A DNA stretch of 64,000 bases from Robiginitalea myxolifaciens. GTDB lineage: Bacteria; Bacteroidota; Bacteroidia; Flavobacteriales; Flavobacteriaceae. Below, piece by piece: positions 1 through 8,161 of the stretch (within the stretch, counting starts at the first letter, position 1; each line of letters starts with the position of its first letter). Where the stretch lies: NCBI RefSeq assembly GCF_900115205.1, contig NZ_FOYQ01000001.1:523240-587239 (forward strand), written 5' to 3'. The position numbers and the translations under genes were made by a program. The notes below the pieces were generated by a model that did no database searches, was not told the origin of the DNA, and was given only the letters and a program-made list of their open reading frames with translations.

Positions 1-326
1 AAGCCGACATAACTAAAAACAAGCGTGGCATTCGGGTCGGTATTAATCGAATAATTTCCGTCGAAGTCTGTTTGAGTTCCCGTTGTAGTGCCTTTCACCA
101 AAACGTTAACTCCTGGGAGTGGTGCTCCATCTGCATCCAATACCGTTCCAGAAACTGCGTTCTGTAGTTCTTCTGACGCAGGGAGAGATTCGTTCATTGC
201 ATAAGCATAGTTACTTCCGCAAATCAGTAAAGCCATAATGGCAACCACAAAATTGCGCGGCAAACAAAACCTCCTTTTGGACATATCGAACAAGGCGAGT
301 ATTCCATTGGATTTTCTCATAATCAT
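1..326 (-). CDS. SusC/RagA-type TonB-dependent outer-membrane receptor, N-terminal fragment (truncated by window edge)
   Basis: Reading from an ATG at 326, the first 108 codons are open and run off the window edge. The product starts with a charged segment and a long hydrophobic stretch (FVVAIMALLICG) that looks like a signal peptide. It then enters a carboxypeptidase-regulatory-like beta-sandwich with the hallmarks VSGTVLDADGAPLPGVNV, VKGTTTGTQTDFDGNYS and LVFSYVGF. This domain is the N-terminal extension of SusC-family transporters, which import oligosaccharides or peptides across the outer membrane with a SusD lipoprotein. The barrel and plug domains lie outside the window, so the substrate cannot be inferred. 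A second in-frame ATG at 320 is an alternative start. The gene is divergent from the AraC regulator at 719, which may control it. Confidence 0.85.
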   Translation of the reverse strand, partial: MIMRKSNGILALFDMSKRRFCLPRNFVVAIMALLICGSNYAYAMNESLPASEELQNAVSGTVLDADGAPLPGVNVLVKGTTTGTQTDFDGNYSINTDPNATLVFSYVG

Positions 327-361
327 GTGCTGTTAGTTAATTGAATTAGGAATAATGTGTA

Positions 362-394
362 GGCATTTTTTGCCTGCAAAAACATAAAAATGCC
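362..394 (-). promoter_or_regulatory. 9-bp inverted repeat in presumed 5' untranslated region of susC-like gene
   Basis: GGCATTTTT at 362-370 and its exact complement AAAAATGCC at 386-394 enclose a 15-nt spacer. The element lies 36 to 68 nt upstream of the susC-like ATG, so it may fold in the leader RNA or act as an operator. No run of T follows that would make it a terminator. Confidence 0.4.
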
Positions 395-413
395 ATTTGA
401 CTACTAAAAGTAT

Positions 414-430
414 CTAAAGCAAAACTTTAG
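414..430. promoter_or_regulatory. Short perfect inverted repeat CTAAAG-N5-CTTTAG
   Basis: CTAAAG (414-419) and CTTTAG (425-430) flank CAAAA. It lies between the susC-like gene and the direct repeats at 442-471. It could be a protein-binding site near the susC promoter, but six-base arms in AT-rich DNA are weak evidence. Confidence 0.25.
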
Positions 431-441
431 TTTATATATTT

Positions 442-471
442 TTTTGTCATTTTATAGTACTATTTTGTCAT
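442..471 (-). promoter_or_regulatory. Pair of 9-bp direct repeats with 21-bp period, candidate AraC-type operator
   Basis: TTTTGTCAT occurs at 442-450 and again at 463-471, so equivalent bases are 21 bp apart, two turns of the helix on the same face. AraC-family activators typically bind direct-repeat half sites with this spacing, upstream of the promoter they activate. The pair lies 116 to 145 bp upstream of the susC-like start, and an AraC-type gene is the divergent neighbour. The link between repeats and that regulator is inference. Confidence 0.4.
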
Positions 472-633
472 CAAACGTTTGCGGAATGACTCGATTTAAT
501 CTTATCATTCTGTTTATCAAGTATTTATAATTTTAACCTTATTTTTCTTACATACTGAGAATTTGCCATTTTATCAATGTTTAGGTCCAATTATTGTCAA
601 GGTAGAAGCCAATTAATAATTTCTTTATTGAAT

Positions 634-647
634 TCTTATTAATAAGA
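634..647. promoter_or_regulatory. 14-bp perfect palindrome upstream of AraC-family gene
   Basis: TCTTATTAATAAGA is a perfect palindrome centred 78 bp upstream of the AraC-family start codon. It could be an operator for a dimeric regulator. AT-rich composition makes chance palindromes more likely, so this is tentative. Confidence 0.25.
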
Positions 648-718
648 TTGCGCTTCTCCAATTCCTAATTCTTGACAAATTACAACGCTTGCATTTTCAT
701 AAATCAATCGAATAGCCA

Positions 719-1594
719 ATGAGTCTACTTCAGACATACGAAAGAGAACTTACTCCCCTATCTCCCCAGGATTGCTTTTTAGTATTGAATCGAATCCGGG
801 ACAATCTCGATTACCCAATTCATTTTCACCCTGAACTTGAATTGAACTTTATTGCAAATGGCAAAGGAATACGCAGGACAGTTGGCCTGAGTTCCGAAGT
901 AATTGATGATTACGAATTGGTACTGTTAGGACCCAATGTTCATCATAACTGGGAAATGCACTATTGTGATCATAACATACACGAAATAACTATTCAATTT
1001 CACAACGATCTCTTAAGCAAAGGCCTTTTAAAGCGAAGTATGATGCAACCCTTAAGAGATATGTTTGCCCGATCTACAAGGGGTATTTTATTTGACAAGA
1101 AAGAAGTGATAAAAATCGCACCCCGGCTAATGAATTTATCTAAGCTGAATGGTTTCGAAGGCCTAATAGAATTATTCAAAATTCTTCACGATCTCTCCAA
1201 AACGAGCGGGCAGCGTATTCTCTCCCATGAAAAACTCGCTTCCGACGAATTTGGGAATAGCGATCAAACCCGGGAGTTCTATTTCTACATACAGGAAAAC
1301 TATCATAAAAAAATCAGCTTAAAAGAACTGGCCGATCAATTGAACATGAGTGCAGTATCGCTGAATAGATTTGTAAAGAAAACCACTCACACCACGTTCG
1401 TCAATTATTTAAATAAAGTTCGAATAGAGGAAGCCGGAAAAATGCTTATTCTGGAAGATTTCCCCATATCTGAGATCGCATATCGATGTGGATTCAACAA
1501 TATGTCCAACTTTAATAGAGTTTTCAAAAAACTAAAGCTTTCTACCCCACTGCACTACAGGAAACTAAACCGGTCAGATCAACGCATACACTAG
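719..1594 (+). CDS. AraC-family transcriptional regulator with N-terminal cupin-like sensor
   Basis: This 291-residue protein is of normal length for a two-domain AraC regulator. Residues about 30-110 form a cupin-like ligand domain, with HFHPELELNFIANGKG and VLLGPNVHHNWE as typical strands. Residues about 190-286 hold the two helix-turn-helix motifs. The first is around LKELADQLNMSAVSLNRFVKK (201-221), and the second around ISEIAYRCGFNNMSNFNRVFKK (250-271), ending in the usual FKK-hydrophobic-TPLHYRK signature. Regulators of this type with a cupin domain commonly sense sugars or related small molecules. The divergent SusC-like transporter gene suggests control of a glycan-uptake locus. The TAG stop directly abuts the stop codon of the convergent lipoprotein gene, leaving no intergenic terminator. 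Confidence 0.85.
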   Translation: MSLLQTYERELTPLSPQDCFLVLNRIRDNLDYPIHFHPELELNFIANGKGIRRTVGLSSEVIDDYELVLLGPNVHHNWEMHYCDHNIHEITIQFHNDLLSKGLLKRSMMQPLRDMFARSTRGILFDKKEVIKIAPRLMNLSKLNGFEGLIELFKILHDLSKTSGQRILSHEKLASDEFGNSDQTREFYFYIQENYHKKISLKELADQLNMSAVSLNRFVKKTTHTTFVNYLNKVRIEEAGKMLILEDFPISEIAYRCGFNNMSNFNRVFKKLKLSTPLHYRKLNRSDQRIH

Positions 1595-2191
1595 TTATTG
1601 TGTAACGCCCGCTGCAGCATTTTCATAGAATTCCATGGCCTGCATATAATTCTGAGCGCCTTGCATGCTTAGATCATTGATAAAGCCGTCGAGCTCCTGG
1701 TGGTTTCTTGCAACCCAGCGCACCAGGCTATCCCGGCGTGCCTCCCAGGTTTCCCAATCGGCCGAAGGGCATTCCCCGATGGCAATGTTGCGAATCTTCC
1801 CATCCTTGAAATAGATCCGACGCTCGCAACTGAGTGGATTATTCCGGAGGAATTCGTAACGCACCGATCGGGAAGCGACCATGGCGACAATTTCGTCGCC
1901 TTCCTCCTGCATCTCCAGGATTTCATAACCGGGTTGGAAAATCGAATCCCATCGAAAATGCTCGTAATAAACTTCCCCGTAAAAATCGGTGCTGAAATCC
2001 CCTTCGGAAATGGTCAGGGTGTCTGAAATAACTGCCCGGGCCCTATCAATACTTCCGATATTCAGGGCAGCGAAATATTCTTCAACTTGGGTTTTGTGGT
2101 CTGCTGTACCGGAACTACAGGCGAAAAGAAACCCCGTTATCAAAATCACCGTAAGCGACCAAATATTGAATCGTTTAGTTTTCAAGTACAC
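1595..2191 (-). CDS. Predicted lipoprotein with SnoaL/NTF2-like fold
   Basis: The 198-residue product begins with a charged N-terminus, a hydrophobic helix and a lipobox ending LFAC (Cys 25), so it is probably exported and lipidated. After the signal the sequence resembles NTF2-like small domains: an N-terminal helix with YFAALNIGSIDRARAVIS, then alternating strands ending in RRIYFKDGKIRNIAIGE. I cannot assign an enzymatic role. The start codon is GTG at 2191, preceded by AAAAGG, and overlaps the upstream serine hydrolase gene by 17 nt, so the two are probably co-transcribed and translationally coupled. Its stop codon touches the stop of the convergent AraC gene. Confidence 0.65.
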   Translation of the reverse strand: MYLKTKRFNIWSLTVILITGFLFACSSGTADHKTQVEEYFAALNIGSIDRARAVISDTLTISEGDFSTDFYGEVYYEHFRWDSIFQPGYEILEMQEEGDEIVAMVASRSVRYEFLRNNPLSCERRIYFKDGKIRNIAIGECPSADWETWEARRDSLVRWVARNHQELDGFINDLSMQGAQNYMQAMEFYENAAAGVTQ

Positions 2192-3491
2192 CTTTTAATT
2201 TAATCCCCTTCCATCCCATCATTACAAAGTATGCGCCGTCCTCGTCCTGCAGGAACTCAAAGCTCTCAGCAGCCTTGGGATCCTCAAAAAATACGCTGTC
2301 AGATTCGGCTTGCAGGATACCGATCGATTCCCCATCCTGGAATACCTCAAGACCGCCGGAGGCCGCCTTAAACTCCAGGGGAATATCCATATCGGCAAAG
2401 TAATAAGTTCCTTCGTATTGTTCCAATATTTCATCTGGCAAGGTAATCCCTGTCCTGTTGATTGCCTTGGGCACCTGATAGGGATCTCCATTCAACAGGG
2501 CAACCATATCTACAATGGTTCTCTGAAAGGGCATTTCGTCGTAGTTCGCGAGCAACACAAAATTAAAGTCGGCCGCTACATCGGTGTAGATCTGAGCGCG
2601 GATCCCATCAGAGCCCCCGTTCTTTTCAATAATCCCCGACTCATCCCGCAACAAGGAAACATAAGGCTCTTGTTTCACATGGTCCAGGAATAAATTGAGG
2701 TCATGTGCTGTGGAATAAATTCGGGATGTTCTGAGCTCTTCCGGCAGAATATTAGGCACCTGTACCAGGGAATCGGAAACCAGCTGATGATTCTTTGCCA
2801 ACCGGCGAAGATTATCTTGTTGGGTATAAAAATGAGATCCGGTATCTTCCATACCCAGTGGCTCAAATATTTCATTCTGTAAATACTGGGCAAAGGGCTT
2901 CCCAGAAATAGCTTCCAGCACGTAATAAACCATTTCATAACCGACATTAGAATACTGATAGTCTGTTCCCGGGGTAAATAAAAATTCCTGTTGCTGCGCC
3001 CAGAATACAATTTCCTCAGGAGTCATATCCAAGGCGTCGCCTTCATAGCCTTCAAAGTCGCGTGGGAGCCCGGAAACGTGATCGAGCAGCATTTCCAGGG
3101 TAATCTGATCGCCCATGGGGAAGTCCGGGAGAAATTCATCGAGGGTTTGTTTTCGGCTTGCCTTTTCTTCCAATTCCAATTTCACCAGAAGATAGCGGGC
3201 CATAAGCTTGGTTACGGAATGAATATCGAATTGGGATTCCGCAGTTACGTAAGTGGAACTACCCGGATCCTCATTCAGGTTATAGGCCTTGGCGAGGAGC
3301 AGCGAATCTCCCCGGGTAGCCAGGATAACCCCATTGAACTCATCCAGTTCCGTGAGGGCATTGAAATAAGTGTCGAGCTGGACAGCTAAGGTATCGGACT
3401 CATTTGCAGTGGCATCTGCGTTTTCTGGAGCATTCTGTTTGCAGGAAATTAGTAAAGTACAAACCAATAAAAGGGAAACAAACGACTTCAT
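2175..3491 (-). CDS. Class C beta-lactamase-like serine hydrolase, lipoprotein
   Basis: This 438-residue protein belongs to the beta-lactamase/transpeptidase-like (Pfam PF00144) superfamily. A lipoprotein signal ends at Cys 17 (LLISC). The active-site motifs are S92-V-T-K95 and Y180-S-N182. The C-terminal 100 residues, after about residue 340, form a separate domain, as often seen in flavobacterial members. Family members hydrolyse esters, peptides or cell-wall fragments, and few are true antibiotic resistance enzymes, so a resistance role should not be assumed. It is followed by the overlapping small lipoprotein gene at 1595. Confidence 0.85.
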   Translation of the reverse strand: MKSFVSLLLVCTLLISCKQNAPENADATANESDTLAVQLDTYFNALTELDEFNGVILATRGDSLLLAKAYNLNEDPGSSTYVTAESQFDIHSVTKLMARYLLVKLELEEKASRKQTLDEFLPDFPMGDQITLEMLLDHVSGLPRDFEGYEGDALDMTPEEIVFWAQQQEFLFTPGTDYQYSNVGYEMVYYVLEAISGKPFAQYLQNEIFEPLGMEDTGSHFYTQQDNLRRLAKNHQLVSDSLVQVPNILPEELRTSRIYSTAHDLNLFLDHVKQEPYVSLLRDESGIIEKNGGSDGIRAQIYTDVAADFNFVLLANYDEMPFQRTIVDMVALLNGDPYQVPKAINRTGITLPDEILEQYEGTYYFADMDIPLEFKAASGGLEVFQDGESIGILQAESDSVFFEDPKAAESFEFLQDEDGAYFVMMGWKGIKLKGVLEN

Positions 3492-3582
3492 AGACTTGAG
3501 TAGCGGATTAATTGCATGCCTACCGGGGATTGCATAGGCTATCCATAAGTAGTCGTACCCGGGAATTCGTTACAGGAGGAAG

Positions 3583-3813
3583 TTATGTTGGTAGTAACCC
3601 ATAAGTAATGAGCACATACATCAAAATGGCTGTGCCGGCGGTGCTCGCGAATATCGCACTCTGCCAGAAATATACCTTATTACCCCAGACACTGAGCCAA
3701 CGCTGACCAAAGGACTTTTGGACATAGCCACGCATGCCTACGTAGTATAACAGGTTAATAAGCAGGAAAATAGAAATCGCAATAACCAGTGTCCAGACGT
3801 TATCCATAGCCAA
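3583..3813 (-). CDS. Small membrane protein of unknown function, two transmembrane helices
   Basis: The 76-residue product has two clear hydrophobic segments, about residues 7-27 (WTLVIAISIFLLINLLYYVG) and 52-74, joined by a basic loop with QKSFGQRWLSVWGNKVYFW. The loop is predicted to face the cytoplasm by the positive-inside rule. I do not recognise a named family. It stands alone between a serine hydrolase gene and a VOC gene, all on the minus strand, with 69 to 91 bp gaps. The start at 3813 gives MAMDNVW, and the second Met is an equally possible start. Confidence 0.6.
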   Translation of the reverse strand: MAMDNVWTLVIAISIFLLINLLYYVGMRGYVQKSFGQRWLSVWGNKVYFWQSAIFASTAGTAILMYVLITYGLLPT

Positions 3814-3895
3814 AGGGTTTACTTAAGGCTTAAGATACGGAATTCTCGCTAAGCCCATGGATATTCAAAGCAGCCAGAAGAAAAGACAGGGCGGC

Positions 3896-4291
3896 CTAAA
3901 GGTATTCGATCAATTGAATATAATTCCCGCAGGTATCGTCGAAAACAGCAATTTTTACCGTACCCATTTCGGTTGGTTTTACGCTGAATGAAACACCCAG
4001 GGCAAGCAAACGATCGTACTCGGCTTGTACGTCGTCTACGTCGAACTGCGTATAGGGAAATCCGGCTTCGGTTAGGGCATCCTGAAATACCCTGGAGGGT
4101 TCAAAATGCAGAGGAGCGGGTTCCAAAACCAATTGCACCCCATCCTGGTCTTCCGGGGACACCACGGTTAACCAACGATCCGTCTCATTGACCGGGATAT
4201 CCAACTTCTTGATAAATCCGAGGATCTCGGTATAAAATGCTAATGCCTTGGCCTGATCCCGTACCGGGATGCTTATCGCAGTTACTCTCAT
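3896..4291 (-). CDS. VOC-family protein (glyoxalase/extradiol dioxygenase fold)
   Basis: The 131-residue length fits a single-domain VOC protein made of two beta-alpha-beta-beta-beta modules. The first module starts VTAISIPVRDQAKALAFYTEILGF, and the second covers roughly residues 75-131, ending KIAVFDDTCGNYIQLIEYL. The C-terminal Glu in IQLIE is at the usual metal-ligand position. Family members include glyoxalases, antibiotic-binding proteins and dioxygenases, and the substrate here cannot be told. It follows an AraC-like regulator gene by 48 bp and may be in the same transcript. Confidence 0.8.
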   Translation of the reverse strand: MRVTAISIPVRDQAKALAFYTEILGFIKKLDIPVNETDRWLTVVSPEDQDGVQLVLEPAPLHFEPSRVFQDALTEAGFPYTQFDVDDVQAEYDRLLALGVSFSVKPTEMGTVKIAVFDDTCGNYIQLIEYL

Positions 4292-4339
4292 GACTATCGG
4301 TTTGTTTACAGGGCTTAATTTCCGATAAATCAGATAAAC

Positions 4340-4726
4340 TTACTTGTCGAAAATTGCTCTTTTGCGAAATTCCCGGGGCGAAACCCCATTCCTGCTCTTG
4401 AAAAGCTTGCTGAACGAACTGGGGCTTTCAAAGCCCACTGCAAAGCAGGTTTCGGTTACCCCCATTCCCTCCCTGAGGTATTCCTTGGATTTATTCAGGC
4501 GGGTGGAAATCAGGTACTGCTTGGGGGTTTGCCCGTAATACTTCCGGAATAAGCGCAGCAGGTGATACTTGGATACAAAACGGTCCTTGGAGAGTGCTTC
4601 CAAATCCAGGTTTTCGGAAAAATTATGCTCGATTAAGTTGCGCACACGAATTACCGTTTCCAACTGCCCGGGGTTGGCGTTGATCTTTTTTTGGTACTTG
4701 GCGAGTTCGGTCAGGTAATTTTCCAC
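4340..4726 (-). CDS. Short AraC-family regulator (DNA-binding domain only)
   Basis: At 128 residues this is essentially an AraC DNA-binding domain with a 20-residue N-terminal lead and no ligand-binding domain. The two helix-turn-helix units are around LDLEALSKDRFVSKYHLLRLF and MGVTETCFAVGFESPSSFS, and the end SPREFRKR is characteristic. It lies 3 bp after the DinB gene and 48 bp before the VOC gene on the same strand, so it is part of a small operon with the serine hydrolase and DinB genes. With no sensor domain, it may respond through abundance or a partner, which is inference. Confidence 0.8.
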   Translation of the reverse strand: MENYLTELAKYQKKINANPGQLETVIRVRNLIEHNFSENLDLEALSKDRFVSKYHLLRLFRKYYGQTPKQYLISTRLNKSKEYLREGMGVTETCFAVGFESPSSFSKLFKSRNGVSPREFRKRAIFDK

Positions 4727-4729
4727 CTG

Positions 4730-5257
4730 CTATTCTGGTTTTCGAATTCCATAATCATGGGGCTTATCGACCATGCGTTTCCAGGTAGCCATCTGCCCGC
4801 AATGCCACATCGTGTGTTTGATATTCCAGTCAATGGCGTCGAATTTGGTTATGGCTACCGGATGTGGCATTTTGGTAGGCTCAACGGGCTTGTCCAGGTC
4901 CTCCTCGGTTAGCGAGGCAATGACCTCAAGGGATTTGTCCTCCATGAGCTTTAAGTCTTTCCGCAATTGATCCGGGCTAAACTTCCCTGCAACAGACTCT
5001 GGTCGGGTATCATAGCCGCTTAATTTGGTATAGGATCTGAGGTCAATAGTCTCCAGCAATTCCGGTAAGTGCCCCACTGTGGTCATGATGGTATGGTAGT
5101 AAATGCTAATGATCTGGTGGCCTAGTTGCCAGCTCAGGCTGGAATCCATTCCTGGGGCTATCGCATCCCATTTCTCCTCGGGAACCGTATCCTTGAGCTT
5201 ATGCACCCAGGAATAGGCTTGTTTGGTTTGTTTTAATAAAACTTCTATGGTCGTCAT
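4730..5257 (-). CDS. DinB-family putative metal-dependent protein
   Basis: The product (175 residues from the chosen start) is a four-helix-bundle DinB-like protein. The metal-binding histidines are visible as SWQLGHQII and the late IKHTMWHCGQMATWKRM, which match the family pattern of a His in helix 2 and H-x3-H at the end. DinB-like proteins include thiol-dependent S-transferases and damage-inducible proteins of unknown role. I chose the ATG at 5257 because it overlaps the stop of the upstream serine hydrolase as TAATG, typical of coupled translation. An in-frame ATG six codons upstream (5275) is possible. Confidence 0.75.
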   Translation of the reverse strand: MTTIEVLLKQTKQAYSWVHKLKDTVPEEKWDAIAPGMDSSLSWQLGHQIISIYYHTIMTTVGHLPELLETIDLRSYTKLSGYDTRPESVAGKFSPDQLRKDLKLMEDKSLEVIASLTEEDLDKPVEPTKMPHPVAITKFDAIDWNIKHTMWHCGQMATWKRMVDKPHDYGIRKPE

Positions 5258-6726
5258 TATTCCAGTTTTATCCACTCCGATTCTTCCCCTTGTTCGAGTA
5301 TACAGCTTGTAATAGCCTCAGTTTCGTTCGAAATGAATTCGATGGTGGCTTGTGGACGAACCCCGTCGAAGACAAATTTGGCGCGATCCAGGGGCGTCAG
5401 GGAGGAGCTCCATTTTCCCTTTTCCGCAACCTTTAATTTTCCCTTTTTCATGCTTACGATGATCTCCCGCCCCTTAAAACTAAAAGTACCTGTATACTTT
5501 TTGAGGTCCTCTGAAGAAAGGTTGAGATCAGTGTTGGCGGCGAGCGGTTCCATACCTGGCCACTGATATACAGCGGCAACGCTACGGATAATTTCCTCTA
5601 TGATTTCAGTGTTGGGTCCGTTGACCATGACCACAACTCCATTACCGCTTAGGGTTCCAAAATAGAATTTGCCGCGAAATCCTTCGTTCGATCCCGAATG
5701 CTGGGCATACGCTTCTCCAGGATTCTCCTCAATAAATACCCCCAAGGCAGAAAAAGCATCTTCCAGGGTTGGCTGAACCAATTCCGCGCTCGATTCTCCG
5801 GACAACACCTTTGCTCCCAAGCCTTTAAGGCTCGTTTGGACGTCAATAATCAAATTAGCCAGATCCGAAGGGGTAGTCCACAATCCGGCCGCTGCAGATT
5901 CCGGATAATAATGATACTTACTCCTTAAGGGCCTCGCCTTTTGATTATGCCCGTAAGCCATGTCTGGAGTATAGCGCTCCAGGGAAATAGAATAAAATGA
6001 ATGGTCCATTTTTAGGGGATCCAGGACAAGCTGCTGAACCAGCTCCTCGTAAGGCGTTTCAGAATTCTCCGTTAGGATGAGCTGGCTTATCGTAGTCCCT
6101 CCCCCGGAATATTTGAATGCTTCCCCCGGCGCCATGATGGTGCGTACCCGCTGCGAATTCGCAGGGCCTTCGCTGTTCAGGATTTCGATAAGGGTGGGCA
6201 GGTTATCCGAACTTTTATACCCCCCAAATCCGTGGGTAGACAATCCCGCTGTATGACTTAGGAGTTGCCTTACGGTTACCGGCAGGCCCTTGGTATATTC
6301 GAGCTGCCAGGAGGAAAGCAAAGTATTGATATCCACATCCAGGTCAATCCCGGAGGACTCCCGCCACTTTAACCAGGTAACCCCATTGACAAATTTGCTG
6401 ATGGAAGCTGCCTGAAAAACTGTCTCCGTAGTTACCTCCTGGCCGGACTCATTGTTGGTTTTTCCGTAGGCCTTGGCCCAGTCTATTTTAAAGTTGTGGA
6501 TTACCGCCAGGCTAAGCCCGGGGAGATTATGGGTTTTCATCCGCTCCTCGATATTCCAAAGCGGTCCCCCCGCTTCAGCGACTAAAGGACTCAGGCTGTT
6601 CTCGACCAAAGCAATACGCTCCTCGAGGGCCTCTGGGATAGCTTCGTTATTGGATTGGGCCTGAAGTTCAGCAAGGAAGCCGAAGGCGATGAGCAATAAG
6701 CCTGCGAGGCGTGTTTTTATATTCAT
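5257..6726 (-). CDS. Class C beta-lactamase-like serine hydrolase, secreted
   Basis: The 489-residue protein starts with a Sec signal ending near LQAQ. It carries the serine hydrolase motifs S108-I-S-K111 and Y206-S-G208, where the usual YxN is YSG, a variant known in this superfamily. A C-terminal domain (about residues 400-489) resembles the lipocalin-like tail found in related peptidases. It is the first gene of a minus-strand group with DinB, AraC and VOC genes, coupled to DinB through a TAATG overlap. Substrate unknown. It is a paralogue in function, not close in sequence, of the hydrolases at 2175 and 58265. Confidence 0.82.
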   Translation of the reverse strand: MNIKTRLAGLLLIAFGFLAELQAQSNNEAIPEALEERIALVENSLSPLVAEAGGPLWNIEERMKTHNLPGLSLAVIHNFKIDWAKAYGKTNNESGQEVTTETVFQAASISKFVNGVTWLKWRESSGIDLDVDINTLLSSWQLEYTKGLPVTVRQLLSHTAGLSTHGFGGYKSSDNLPTLIEILNSEGPANSQRVRTIMAPGEAFKYSGGGTTISQLILTENSETPYEELVQQLVLDPLKMDHSFYSISLERYTPDMAYGHNQKARPLRSKYHYYPESAAAGLWTTPSDLANLIIDVQTSLKGLGAKVLSGESSAELVQPTLEDAFSALGVFIEENPGEAYAQHSGSNEGFRGKFYFGTLSGNGVVVMVNGPNTEIIEEIIRSVAAVYQWPGMEPLAANTDLNLSSEDLKKYTGTFSFKGREIIVSMKKGKLKVAEKGKWSSSLTPLDRAKFVFDGVRPQATIEFISNETEAITSCILEQGEESEWIKLE

Positions 6727-6786
6727 AGAATTCTATTTGCGTCGCCTACAGCGACTTAAGGGCATGGCTTGGGGATGGCCACACAG

Positions 6787-7494
6787 CTAATATATTGTCT
6801 CGATATTCTCGATTTCCTGGTTTATAAAACCGATCAGCGTTTCGGCGTCAGCCTGGTTTTTTTTGTACCGTTTCATCTGGGCCTCGATTAGGCGCATTCT
6901 GTACTTTATGGAATTGCGTAGCCTGTTGAGATAATCACTATCCGTAATTTTTGCGTTTTCAAAGGGTAGGATTAAATTTCTGGTTACCTCTCGATTATTT
7001 TCCTGGATGGCCCCGTCAACCCCTATCCGTAACCGATCTGTATTCCTGTAATACTGCATTATATTTTCTACCAGGTTATTACTGCGTAAGAGCTCAATTT
7101 GACCGGAGGAAATGAGGTTGTCAATAACGGTTCGATTCGCGGTAAAGAGGAAGGTTTTCTTCAAAAATTGAAATCCGTTTAGCGGGTCGGTAATCGTGTC
7201 GAGTGTGGTGGTGAGGTTGTTTTCGATGTCCAGGAGGGAAGCCAAGTGCAGACTATCCTCCCGAATAACGGCCTCGAACAAATCGACATCCCTTCCCAGG
7301 TTGGTAGTAAGCCGTGTGAGATAAAGAATTTCTTTCTCCTCGTTTTGAAAACTGATGTTCCAGTTATTGATGGAGAGGGCTATCAGGATCCCGATGACCA
7401 CCAGGATTATTTCCCCGATAGCGTACTTAAAGTATTTTCCCATATTACCTTCGGCGAGCAGTTCTTGCCGGATTTTGCGAAAGAATTTAATCAT
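6787..7494 (-). CDS. DUF6090-family membrane protein
   Basis: The 235-residue product starts MIKFFRKIRQELLAEG and has one strong transmembrane helix at about residues 25-44 (YAIGEIILVVIGILIALSIN), followed by NNWN. This N-terminal signature is typical of the DUF6090 family, which is abundant and uncharacterised in Flavobacteriia. The rest is helical with probable coiled-coil character (YLTRLTTNLGRDVDLFEAVI) and lies on the outer side of the membrane by the topology expected. The gene overlaps the upstream methyltransferase by 8 nt, indicating co-transcription. Confidence 0.8.
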   Translation of the reverse strand: MIKFFRKIRQELLAEGNMGKYFKYAIGEIILVVIGILIALSINNWNISFQNEEKEILYLTRLTTNLGRDVDLFEAVIREDSLHLASLLDIENNLTTTLDTITDPLNGFQFLKKTFLFTANRTVIDNLISSGQIELLRSNNLVENIMQYYRNTDRLRIGVDGAIQENNREVTRNLILPFENAKITDSDYLNRLRNSIKYRMRLIEAQMKRYKKNQADAETLIGFINQEIENIETIY

Positions 7495-8077
7495 TAGTTG
7501 CGATTTTCACAGCAATAATTGCGCCAGTAGACCAATTCATTTTAGTCAGGGTTAAATCCCTGCGATTTTCCAGATAGGATATCAGGCTATCGACATTTTC
7601 CTGATGGCCCTCCGGCCAATTGGGTTGGGCAGTCATGTCATCAATAACATAAAACCCTCCAGGCTTGAGCAAGGCCAGCGCCTCCTCGATTTCCCCGTAT
7701 TTACCTGGCCAGGCATCGGCGAAAATCAAATCAAATTGGCTTCCCCTGTAATTCTTTAGCCAGGCCGCTCCGTCCTCACAAACAAGCTGAATACGCTCGT
7801 CCTGTCCGAAGTGCTCCAGGGCCAGGGCAATCAGCTTTTGGTCATTATCGATGGAGATTAGGCCCGATTGAGCATCCATACCGGCAATCATCCAGGCCAG
7901 GGAGAGCCCAATCCCTGTACCCAATTCAAGGAAAGCGCCTCCGGGTTTGGAAGCGATCAGGGTTTTGAGCAAGGTGCCGATATACAGGTCCGAGGGCATA
8001 TCGAATCCGATTTCTTCGCACTTGCTTTGGATGCGGGGATAGATCTCGGGAATATCCGAAATTCGGGTGTCCTTCAT
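7487..8077 (-). CDS. Class I SAM-dependent O-methyltransferase-like protein
   Basis: This 196-residue protein shows the SAM-binding glycine motif FLELGTGIGLSLAWM (about residues 49-63), the acidic motif after strand 2 (LISIDNDQKLI) and the motif IV region FDLIFADAWPGKY. It resembles catechol O-methyltransferase-like class I methyltransferases but is a little shorter than usual. The substrate is unknown. It is followed by an overlapping DUF6090 gene on the same strand. It lies 68 bp after the end of the S9 peptidase gene, also on the minus strand. Confidence 0.75.
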   Translation of the reverse strand: MKDTRISDIPEIYPRIQSKCEEIGFDMPSDLYIGTLLKTLIASKPGGAFLELGTGIGLSLAWMIAGMDAQSGLISIDNDQKLIALALEHFGQDERIQLVCEDGAAWLKNYRGSQFDLIFADAWPGKYGEIEEALALLKPGGFYVIDDMTAQPNWPEGHQENVDSLISYLENRRDLTLTKMNWSTGAIIAVKIATND

Positions 8078-8117
8078 GGGTGGCCTTTCTGCAGTCTAGG
8101 CTTAAAGATAATCGTAA

Positions 8118-8129
8118 TCCGTATACGGA
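8118..8129. repeat. 12-bp perfect palindrome TCCGTATACGGA
   Basis: The palindrome lies between the S9 peptidase stop and the methyltransferase start, 17 bp from the repeat copy at 8142. It has no T tract, so it is not an intrinsic terminator. It could be an operator for the methyltransferase or part of a recombination junction. Confidence 0.3.
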
Positions 8130-8141
8130 CGCGAGAATAGT

Positions 8142-8161
8142 AGGATTACTCGCTGGCGCTC
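8142..8161 (-). repeat. Copy A of a 20-bp repeat family flanking the S9 peptidase gene
   Basis: AGGATTACTCGCTGGCGCTC (plus strand) differs by one base from each of the copies at 10476 and 10519. This copy covers the last codons and stop of the peptidase gene, giving its ending SASE. The other two copies are upstream of the gene, between it and tRNA-Arg. Confidence 0.7.

Larger units (their letters stand above)
327..718. other. AT-rich divergent intergenic region between susC-like gene and araC-like regulator
   Basis: This 392-bp gap is much more AT-rich than the flanking genes. It must hold the promoters of both divergent genes. I see no convincing TAnnTTTG box with a proper upstream partner for either gene. 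It does contain two inverted repeats, one palindrome and one pair of 21-bp-spaced direct repeats, listed separately. No ORF of coding quality is visible. Confidence 0.6.

Noticed and set aside
6735-6755. GTCGC...GCGAC hairpin upstream of the serine hydrolase at 5257
   Set aside because: Five-base arms are expected by chance, and there is no T run or conserved context.
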